39,475 bases of DNA from an uncultured Saprospirales bacterium (lineage in GTDB: Bacteria; Bacteroidota; Bacteroidia; Chitinophagales; Saprospiraceae): positions 1 to 39,475 of the forward strand of contig CALMIR010000209.1 in NCBI GenBank assembly GCA_937864265.1. Reading direction: 5' to 3'. Shown piece by piece: positions 33,107 to 39,475 of this stretch. Below the pieces are notes generated by a model. The model ran no database searches. It had not been told where the DNA came from and was given only the letters and a program-made list of their open reading frames with translations. The position numbers and the translations under genes are program-made. How positions within the stretch are numbered: the first letter of the stretch is position 1; the number at the start of each line of letters is the position of its first letter.

Positions 33107-33970
33107 ATGGAGCACTTTATTGGGGGCATATTACTAATCCTGGTGTGCGGCTTTTTATGCTGGAGAGCCTGGGTTTTTCAAGCTCGGCACAAGGTTTGGA
33201 TGGGCGTATGTTTGCTGGTAGTCAGCGGATTCCTGCTGAGGGCCTATGTTGCAGCAGATTTATACCTGCATCCCTGGGATGAACGATACCATGCGCTGGT
33301 AGCCAAAAATAGGATGGAAAACCCCTTTAAGCCCATGCTTTATAAAAATCCAGTATTGCCATATGAGTATAAAAACTGGGCAGCTAATCATATCTGGGTG
33401 CACAAACAACCCTTGCCCTTATGGATAATGGCCGGGAGTATGCGTTTATTGGGTTGCCATGAATGGGCGCTCCGTTTGCCCGCTGTCATCCTGACTTGCC
33501 TGGGCATTCTATTGACTTTCCTGATCGGCAAAACTTTATACAATGACAGAATTGGATTTATAGCCGCTTTCCTATACGCCATACATGGCTTGATTATCGA
33601 ATTGTCAGGAGGACGTGTTGCAACAGATCACATTGATGTTTTTTTCCTTTTTTTGGTCGAATTGGCGGTATGGCTGGCACTGGAATACGCCCTTAGCAGT
33701 CGTCGCATCTACACGATAGGCTGTGCGGTCGCCACCGGATTGGCCATACTGACCAAATGGCTGCCCGCTCTAATCGTTTTACCCCTGTGGATACTCTTTG
33801 TTTTTCACTTCAAGAAGGTTTCCCCTAAAAGGCACTTGTCGATTTTTTGTTGCTCTTGGTGGTCATCATCGCAGTCGCCCTACCCTGGCAGATTTATATC
33901 CGTACAGCTTTTCCCCTTGAGGCAGCTTGGGAAAACGCTTTCAATTACAAACATATCTTTGAAGCACTAA
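33107..33970 (+). pseudogene. Glycosyltransferase (GT39/ArnT-like), 5' part of a frameshifted gene
   Basis: From ATG 33107 the frame encodes the N-terminal half of a polytopic GT-C glycosyltransferase: a first membrane helix, DERYHALVAKNRMENP (catalytic DE motif in the first loop), HKQPLPLWIMAG and ALRLPAVILTCLGILLTFLIGKTLYNDRIG, then several helices. True homology ends at about 33828, after KKVSPK; downstream the frame is out of register until a stop at 33968-33970. Adding one A to the A-run 33827-33830 joins it to the following frame, which would give one 484-residue protein. GT39-like enzymes move sugars from polyprenyl carriers to protein or lipid. ATG 33107 was preferred over TTG 33089. 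Confidence 0.8.
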
Positions 33971-34560
33971 AAGGCCATGCTGGTTCGTATTTTTACCATT
34001 TTGATCGAATGAGGATGCAATTTGGAGAAATCGTTTATTTGCCACTCCTTTGGTTGCTGTACAAAACGATTAAAAGAAGGAAGGATTTGATCAGGTGGGC
34101 TTTATGCATTTGGATTTTTATTCCCTACCTGTTTTTTTCCTTTGTCGAAACAAAAATGAAAGCTTACACCCTATTTGCAGCCCCGGCGATATTCCTAGTC
34201 ATTGCTGTGTTTTGGAATTATTTATACGTCTATCGGAAAAAACTTGCGCATAAATGGCTGATTTATAAAGTACTTAGCTTACTTATGCTATTGCCAGTAA
34301 GATATACCTTGGAGCGGGTTAAGCCGTTTGAAATACGAGACAGATCGCCCCAATGGGTAACGCAGATCAAATCCCTCAACCAAATGAAACTTGATCCTAA
34401 TACCCTTATTTTCAACACGGATCATCCAATTGAAACCATGTTCTATACGGGCTTCACGGCTTATGAACACATCCCGGACGAAAACACGGTGGCATACCTG
34501 CTGGAAAAAGGTTATGAAATATATGTCTGGAACGGCACGGCACTTGAACCTAAGCGCTAA
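33829..34560 (+). pseudogene. Glycosyltransferase (GT39/ArnT-like), 3' part of a frameshifted gene
   Basis: The frame is open from 33829, just after a TAA at 33826-33828, and encodes ALVDFLLLLVVIIAVALPW, AFPLEAAWENAFNYKHIFEAL and ETKMKAYTLFAAPAIFLVIAVFWNYL. These are the middle helices and second half of the same GT-C enzyme. It ends with a small soluble C-terminal domain (ETMFYTGFTAYEHIPDENTVAYLL and EIYVWNGTALEPKR). No suitable start codon precedes the first helix, so it is not an independent gene. The lost base lies in a homopolymer, so either a true mutation or a sequencing error is possible. Its stop faces the korB stop 22 bases away. Confidence 0.8.
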
Positions 34561-34582
34561 CGCCAAGTCAACCGATCTGCAA

Positions 34583-35629
34583 TCATCTAAACCGTCCATT
34601 AATCCCTTCCAATACCTCTGCCCCCGGGCACAAGTCCACCTCCCGCAGCGTATTCAAAGGCCGGGCTGTTGTCTTTTCCAGCGTATGAATGTCCTTACTT
34701 TCCGGATCAACATACAGCAGCCCCGTTAAAATTTGCCCCTGCTTGCGGGCCTCATCCAGGCGGTTAACGGCAGAAATGCGATCGGTTGGATCCCAATTGG
34801 GAGCCAGCTTGTGCAATTGTAGGTAAGAGCCGTCGTGCAGGCGCACTGCTCTCTCCGTATCGTATTCCACTTCGATCGCCTTTTTGATCGGTACAAAATC
34901 TATAGTAGAAGTCGCCTCCAGGTGATGGCGCACATAATCGTAAGACTTGGTGGAATCAGGCTTATTGTTGAACGTCACACAAGGCGAAACCACGTCAATC
35001 AGTGCGAAGCCCGAATGCGCCAGCCCCGCTTTAATCAGCGGCACCAGTTGCGACTTATCGCCGGAAAAGCTGCGCGCCACATAGGTAGCGCCCAATTCCA
35101 GCGCCAGACTCACCAGATCAATCGCCTGGAAAGGATTCGTCACCCCTTCCTTGCTGGTCGAACCGGCATCAGCCGTGGCCGAGTGCTGCCCTTTGGTCAA
35201 ACCATAGCAGCCGTTGTTCATCACAATGTACAGCATATTCAGGTTGCGCCGGATGACGTGTACAAACTGCCCCATGCCTATGGACGCGGAGTCGCCATCG
35301 CCCGAAACGCCGAGGTAAATCAGCTCCCGATTAGCCATATTAGCCCCTGTAGCCACAGAAGGCATGCGCCCGTGTACCGAATTGAAACCGTGCGAATTAC
35401 TCAAAAAATAGGCCGGCGTTTTGGAAGAACAACCAATGCCTGAAAGCTTGGCCAAACGGTGCGGCTCCAGATTGATCTCGTAACAAGCCTGTACAATGCC
35501 CGCACTGATAGAGTCGTGCCCGCAGCCGCCACAAAGGGTAGAAATAGCGCCTTCATAATCCGACTTGGTATAGCCGACTTCGTTTTTTTGCAGCAGCGGA
35601 TGCCGGAATTTAGGTTTGATATAGGTCAT
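34583..35629 (-). CDS. korB: 2-oxoacid:ferredoxin oxidoreductase beta subunit (KorB)
   Basis: This 348-residue cytosolic protein is of typical size for the beta subunit. It begins CGGCGHDSISAGI; the thiamine diphosphate/Mg2+ site is visible as GDGDSASIGMGQFVHVIRRNLNMLYIVMNNGCYGLTKGQHSAT (GDGD...NN). With KorA it oxidatively decarboxylates a 2-oxoacid (2-oxoglutarate most likely) to the acyl-CoA and reduces ferredoxin. Extra C-terminal residues after position 285 (DPTDRISAVNRLDEARKQGQILTGLLYVDP) are typical of this subfamily. The start codon overlaps the korA stop by four bases, so translation is coupled. It is the last gene in the three-gene unit starting at 39224. Confidence 0.92.
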   Translation of the reverse strand: MTYIKPKFRHPLLQKNEVGYTKSDYEGAISTLCGGCGHDSISAGIVQACYEINLEPHRLAKLSGIGCSSKTPAYFLSNSHGFNSVHGRMPSVATGANMANRELIYLGVSGDGDSASIGMGQFVHVIRRNLNMLYIVMNNGCYGLTKGQHSATADAGSTSKEGVTNPFQAIDLVSLALELGATYVARSFSGDKSQLVPLIKAGLAHSGFALIDVVSPCVTFNNKPDSTKSYDYVRHHLEATSTIDFVPIKKAIEVEYDTERAVRLHDGSYLQLHKLAPNWDPTDRISAVNRLDEARKQGQILTGLLYVDPESKDIHTLEKTTARPLNTLREVDLCPGAEVLEGINGRFR

Positions 35630-37449
35630 AGTAAGGCCATTTTTTGTTTGGTAGAAACTTGTTGCATCACGTGGCGGTAAATCAGGTCTGCTGTAATGGG
35701 CATGCCGTCGTAGTTGAGTACCGGAATCAACTTTTTCGGGTGCAATTCCAATTCATTCACCAGCAAGCTGCGCATTTGGGCGTCTCGGTTTTGCTCCACC
35801 ACGAAAATCTGATCGTGCGACTCCATAAAAGTTTCCACCGATTCGCAAAAAGGAAAAGATTTGATGCGCATACAGTCCACGGCGATGCCTTCCTGCTTGA
35901 GCATATCCATAGCCTCCAATGCGGCATAAGTGGTCGTGCCAAAGAAAACCAGCCCCAACTTGCTATTGGAACTTCCTTGATAAAAAACAGGTTCTGGCAC
36001 CAGAGTTTTGATGGTTTCCCATTTTTTAGCCAAGCGATCCACGTTGCGCACATAAGCATCCGAATCTTCCGTATAGCGCGCATACTCATCGCGCGAGGTT
36101 CCGCGGGTGAAATAAGCGCCTTTGGTGGGGTGAGTACCCGGAATGGTGCGAAAGCAAATGCCGTCCCCATCCACATCAAGGTAACGCCCAAAGTTGACCC
36201 CCTTTTCCAAGTCTTCTTCGCGGAATACTTTGCCTAAATCGTATTGTCGGCTGTCGTCCCATTGCAGCGGCGCTGTCAGGTGGTCGTTCATGCCCAAATC
36301 CAGGTCGGTCATAACGAGGATCGGTGTTTGGATGCGGTCGGCCAAATCGAAGGCTGTAGCGGTCAGGTCAAAGCATTCCGTTGGCGTGGCAGGGAAAAGC
36401 AGCACATGCTTGGTATCGCCATGCGAAGCATAGGCCGATAGCAAGATATCCGATTGTTGGGTACGGGTGGGCATGCCGGTAGAGGGGCCGCCGCGTTGTA
36501 CATTGATCAATACAACTGGAATCTCGGCAAAATAAGCCAACCCGATAAATTCATTCATCAGCGAAACCCCGGGGCCACTGGTGGCCGTAAAAGCCCGCGA
36601 ACCATTCCATCCGGCACCGATCACCATCCCCATGGCCGCCAATTCGTCTTCCGCTTGCACCAGGGCAAATTTTTTGTGCCCGTTTTCATCTATGCGCAGC
36701 TTATTGGCATATTTTTCAAAAGCGCCAGCCACCGAAGTAGAGGGCGTAATGGGATACCAGGCCATCACTGTAGCACCTCCGTAAATAGCGCCCAGCGCAC
36801 AGGCCGTATTGCCGTCTATCAGAATACTGTCCCCAACCTTATCACGGCGTTCCAGGCGGAAAGGTAGTGGACAATCAAAATGCTCCAGAGCGTAGTTTTG
36901 CCCCAACTGCAAAGCGCGGATATTCGGCTCTATGAGTTTGGTTTTGCCCTTGAATTGATCCGCAATGATCCCCTCAAGCACCGACATTTCAATGCCCAGC
37001 AGCGCAGAAAGCGCCCCCACATAAATGATGTTTTTAAACAATTGCCGTTGCCGGGGATCTTGGTAATGGGTGCGGGACAACTCCGTCATGGGGATGCCGA
37101 TGTAGTGCACGTCATCGCGAAAATACTCGTGGTGCAGCGGTTTGGTACTGTCATAAATGAAATACCCGCCCGTGCTCACATCGGCCACGTCTTTGGCCAA
37201 GCTTTGCGGATTCACCGAAACCATAATATCCACGCCCTCTCGGCGACCCAGGTAGCCCTTTTCACTCACCCGGACTTCGTACCAAGTCGGCAGCCCTTGA
37301 ATGTTGGAAGGAAAAATATTCTTAGGCGAAACGGGTATGCCCATTCTGAAAACAGATTTGGCAAACATGTTGTTAGCGCTGGCAGATCCCGTACCGTTGA
37401 TATTGGAAAATCGGATGACGAAATCGTTTAAACCTTTTGGGCTTACCAT
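35626..37449 (-). CDS. korA: 2-oxoacid:ferredoxin oxidoreductase alpha subunit with fused gamma domain (KorA)
   Basis: This 607-residue protein has an N-terminal gamma domain (about 1-185; VIRFSNINGTGSASANNMFAKSVFRMGIPVSPKNIF) fused to the alpha/pyrimidine-binding part with YPITPSTSVAGAFEKYAN, SGPGVSLMNEFIGLAYFAEIPVVLINVQRGGPSTGMPTRTQQSD and a C-terminal domain II (KLGLVFFGTTTYAALEAMDML, FPFCESVETFMESHDQIFVVEQNRDAQ). With KorB it makes an alpha-beta enzyme, the typical two-subunit Kor of Bacteroidota and related aerobes. The ATG overlaps the end of the upstream flavoprotein gene by seven bases. The redox product, reduced ferredoxin, is probably passed to the neighbouring flavoprotein or used in biosynthesis. 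Confidence 0.92.
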   Translation of the reverse strand: MVSPKGLNDFVIRFSNINGTGSASANNMFAKSVFRMGIPVSPKNIFPSNIQGLPTWYEVRVSEKGYLGRREGVDIMVSVNPQSLAKDVADVSTGGYFIYDSTKPLHHEYFRDDVHYIGIPMTELSRTHYQDPRQRQLFKNIIYVGALSALLGIEMSVLEGIIADQFKGKTKLIEPNIRALQLGQNYALEHFDCPLPFRLERRDKVGDSILIDGNTACALGAIYGGATVMAWYPITPSTSVAGAFEKYANKLRIDENGHKKFALVQAEDELAAMGMVIGAGWNGSRAFTATSGPGVSLMNEFIGLAYFAEIPVVLINVQRGGPSTGMPTRTQQSDILLSAYASHGDTKHVLLFPATPTECFDLTATAFDLADRIQTPILVMTDLDLGMNDHLTAPLQWDDSRQYDLGKVFREEDLEKGVNFGRYLDVDGDGICFRTIPGTHPTKGAYFTRGTSRDEYARYTEDSDAYVRNVDRLAKKWETIKTLVPEPVFYQGSSNSKLGLVFFGTTTYAALEAMDMLKQEGIAVDCMRIKSFPFCESVETFMESHDQIFVVEQNRDAQMRSLLVNELELHPKKLIPVLNYDGMPITADLIYRHVMQQVSTKQKMALL

Positions 37450-39224
37450 ACTTTGCAGGCTTTAGTCACTTGATACAAATATTTGTGCATGTCCCAGGCG
37501 GCTGTCGGGCAGCGCTCAGCACAAAGGCCGCAGTGCAAACAGACATCCTCATCTTTGATCATTACCCGGCCTGTCGGCAAAATTTCGGAGACATACAAAT
37601 CTTGACTGGTATTGTTGGCCGGAGCACTGAGCCGGGTGCGCAAATCTGCCTCTTCTCCATTGACCGTAAAGGTGATACAAGCCGTAGGGCATATATCCAC
37701 ACAGGCATCGCATTCGATGCATTTATTGGTTTCAAAAACCGTTTGCACATCGCAATTCAGGCAGCGCTGGGCCTCCTTGAAGGCCGTGGAAGCATCGAAC
37801 CCCAATTCCACCTCCACCTTCCTGTTCTGGAGCGAAACCACCTTGTCGGCATGGGGTACCAAAAAGCGTTCGTCCACCGTGACAAAGCTGTCATAGCTCC
37901 ATTCGTGTATGCCCATTTTCTGGTTCACCAGGTTCGTCATCGGCGCAGGCCGATCCTGAACGAGGTCTTTGCCCTGGCAGAACAAGTCGATGGAAATAGC
38001 GGCTTGATGGCCATGCGCCACAGCCGTGATGATATTTTCCGGCCCAAAAGCAGCATCGCCCCCAAAGAACACCTTAGGCAGGGTGGATTGGAAAGTCTTT
38101 TTATTCAAAACGGGGATATCCCATTTGCCAAATTCTATGCCCAAATCCCGTTCTACCCAAGGAAAAGCATTGTCTTGCCCAATAGCAATAATCACATCAT
38201 CTGCTTCGATGAACTCATCCGGCTCGCCCGTTGATACGAGGCTACGTCGGCCATTGGCATCGTATTCTGCCCGTACTTTTTCAAAAATAATCCCCTTCAA
38301 GTGGCCATTTTCCACGACAAATTCCTTGGGCGGCATATTGTTTTTAATCGGGATATCCTCCCGGATGGCATCCTGAATCTCCCAGGGCGAAGCCTTCATA
38401 TCCTCAAACGGGCTTCGCACCACCACCTTTACCTCGTCGCCACCCAAGCGCCGGGAAGTACGGCAGCAGTCCATGGCCGTATTGCCCCCTCCCAGTACAA
38501 TGACCTTTCGACCGATTTTATTCGTATGCTCAAAAGCCACATTAGCCAAAAACTCGATGCCGATATGAATGTTCGCAGCGCCCTCTTCGCGTCCGGGCAG
38601 GTGCAGGTCGCGGCCTTTTGGAGCGCCAGTGCCCACAAAAATCGCGTCGTAGTCCATATCCAGCACTTCCTTCATGCTGGATACATAATGGTTGAAATGG
38701 GTGTGAATGCCCATATTCAAAATATAGCCCACTTCCTCGTCCAGCACTGATTCGGGCAGGCGGAAGGCTGGAATCTGCGTCCGCATCATGCCTCCGCCCT
38801 TGTACCACTCATCGTACAAATGGATTTCGTAGCCCAACGGCGCCAGGTCGCGCGCCACCGTCAGTGAAGCCGGTCCCCCACCGATGAGGGCAATTTTTTT
38901 GCCGTTCTTTTCCTGTGGAATGGTTGGCATCAGGTGCATCACCTCGTCCTTGTTATCCGCTGCCACCCGCTTCAAGCGGCAGATGGCTACCGGCTCTTCT
39001 TCCACCCGCCCTCGGCGGCAGGCCGGCTCGCAAGGCCGATCGCAAGTCCGTCCCAGAATACCGGGAAACACATTGGATTCCCAATTGATCATGTAAGCAT
39101 CCGTATAGCGCTCTGCTGCGATCAGGCGGATGTATTCCGGTACCGGGGTATGCGCCGGGCAGGCATACTGGCAGTCCACTACTTTGTGAAAATACTCCGG
39201 ATCATGGATGTTTGTCGCTTCCAA
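37443..39224 (-). CDS. GltD-like flavoprotein with additional 4Fe-4S clusters
   Basis: This 593-residue protein has an N-terminal glutamate-synthase-small-subunit-type region with Fe-S cysteines C18, C22, C61, C65 and C69 (VDCQYACPAHTPVPEYIRL; LGRTCDRPCEPACRRG). An FAD-binding motif GKKIALIGGGPASL follows near 109-121, then an NAD(P)-binding IVLGGGNTAMDCCRTSRRLG. The C terminus holds two ferredoxin-type clusters (CIECDACVDICP and CLHCGLCAERCP). It is a plausible ferredoxin:NAD(P)+ oxidoreductase coupling to KorAB downstream. The start is TTG 39224, as an in-frame TAA precedes it and no ATG lies before the conserved VVDCQYACP. A promoter candidate is at 39257-39291. The window's first large operon gene. 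Confidence 0.88.
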   Translation of the reverse strand: MEATNIHDPEYFHKVVDCQYACPAHTPVPEYIRLIAAERYTDAYMINWESNVFPGILGRTCDRPCEPACRRGRVEEEPVAICRLKRVAADNKDEVMHLMPTIPQEKNGKKIALIGGGPASLTVARDLAPLGYEIHLYDEWYKGGGMMRTQIPAFRLPESVLDEEVGYILNMGIHTHFNHYVSSMKEVLDMDYDAIFVGTGAPKGRDLHLPGREEGAANIHIGIEFLANVAFEHTNKIGRKVIVLGGGNTAMDCCRTSRRLGGDEVKVVVRSPFEDMKASPWEIQDAIREDIPIKNNMPPKEFVVENGHLKGIIFEKVRAEYDANGRRSLVSTGEPDEFIEADDVIIAIGQDNAFPWVERDLGIEFGKWDIPVLNKKTFQSTLPKVFFGGDAAFGPENIITAVAHGHQAAISIDLFCQGKDLVQDRPAPMTNLVNQKMGIHEWSYDSFVTVDERFLVPHADKVVSLQNRKVEVELGFDASTAFKEAQRCLNCDVQTVFETNKCIECDACVDICPTACITFTVNGEEADLRTRLSAPANNTSQDLYVSEILPTGRVMIKDEDVCLHCGLCAERCPTAAWDMHKYLYQVTKACKVW

Positions 39225-39475
39225 AATATATTTTTATTTGCGTTATTATTGGCCGTGCAATATAGCAGCACGAATCAAATTGACAAAAAAATAATCGTTT
39301 TTTTTAATACAGAATAAAAGGATATTTGGCGAATAAGATAGCGATCCGATGATACGCAGAAAAACAATAGCCCTACTCAGAGTATGGCAAAATGAGGGAC
39401 TTCGGCAGACGCTACCTTGCTACCCAGCTTTAGCAAACCGCCCGCTAGCGAAGCTCAGCAATAGCGCCTCGCTCA
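39225..39475. other. Intergenic region at window end with promoter of the kor operon
   Basis: It holds the candidate promoter at 39257-39291 and an AT-rich run before it. A frame from ATG 39349 is open to the window edge (42 codons) but does not look protein-like. CGCTAGCG palindromes and GC-rich sequence occur close to the end; nothing else is recognisable. Confidence 0.45.
39257..39291 (-). promoter_or_regulatory. Promoter candidate of the kor operon
   Basis: On the minus strand TTTTTTTG (39291-39284), a 19-base spacer and TATATTGC (39264-39257) resemble the Bacteroidota pattern, the -7 box with two mismatches. The leader to TTG 39224 would be about 25 bases. A TATATTTTG run at 39222-39230 is an alternative but would overlap the start codon. 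Confidence 0.4.

Noticed and set aside
34835-35443. Plus-strand frame of 202 codons
   Set aside because: Antisense to korB; the real gene is unambiguous from the thiamine diphosphate motif.
37437-38234. Plus-strand frame of 265 codons
   Set aside because: It lies antisense to the GltD-like flavoprotein, whose cofactor motifs are clear; the antisense translation shows no domain or conserved pattern.
39349-39475. Open frame running to the window edge (begins MIRRKTIALLRVWQNEG)
   Set aside because: Too short to judge, ends in a low-complexity stretch rich in leucine and alanine, and has only a one-mismatch promoter box. It may be a gene start, but I cannot support it.

Overview
The window looks like a chromosomal segment from a free-living Bacteroidota bacterium, most likely of the Saprospiria (Saprospiraceae or Haliscomenobacter-like). 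The evidence is indirect but consistent. Many genes are preceded by the Bacteroidota-type -7 box TAnnTTTG, sometimes with a T-rich TTTG -33 box. Shine-Dalgarno sites are weak. Gene families include FtsX/MacB-type permeases, TlpA-like lipoproteins, DUF2141, DUF4143 ATPases, Rpn-family nucleases, PD40 propeller lipoproteins and a fused KorA/KorB operon. I see no rRNA, tRNA or CRISPR array, no complete insertion sequence and no phage genes; the intein is the only intact mobile element.

Layout. Positions 1-450 hold a decayed Rpn-family gene. From 530 to 2930 (minus) lies a three-gene unit: amidohydrolase, membrane-anchored peroxiredoxin-like protein and VOC protein. Divergent to it are a DMT transporter, a Bcp-type peroxiredoxin and a small acidic protein (3045-4937), then a TlpA-like lipoprotein (5042-6484). 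Next come a DUF4143 ATPase (minus), an ATP-grasp-like protein, a double UspA protein (minus), a TIR protein with EAD11-like modules at both ends (10048-11130), an MtfA-like protein whose HExxH motif is changed, a large conserved protein of unknown function, and an M15 lipoprotein peptidase.

From 14.5 to 18.2 kb are an intact Rpn nuclease with a heptad-repeat tail, two ArsR-type regulators, TsaB and a DUF2141 protein. A 0.7 kb non-coding stretch follows, containing a plus-strand terminator with no plus-strand gene before it. Then come a 749-residue protein with an N-terminal OmpA domain, an NADP-dependent oxidoreductase, an unknown protein and a MacB/FtsX permease.

The second half is dominated by DnaE, the replicative polymerase alpha subunit, interrupted by a 419-residue LAGLIDADG intein with intact splicing residues. 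After it lie an AraC-type regulator with a TTG start, a PD40 propeller lipoprotein, a DUF4143 relic and a glycosyltransferase gene broken by a single-base frameshift. The window ends with a tightly overlapping minus-strand operon for 2-oxoacid:ferredoxin oxidoreductase (KorA with fused gamma domain, KorB) and a GltD-like flavoprotein with extra 4Fe-4S clusters that probably links ferredoxin to NAD(P)H.

Accessory, conflict-type genes (two Rpn loci, two DUF4143 loci, the EAD-TIR-EAD protein and the intein) are interspersed among housekeeping genes and do not form one island. The best candidates for something little described are the EAD-TIR-EAD protein, the Rpn pair with variable coiled-coil tails, the HExxK MtfA homologue and the orphan structured RNA region at 18.68-18.80 kb.
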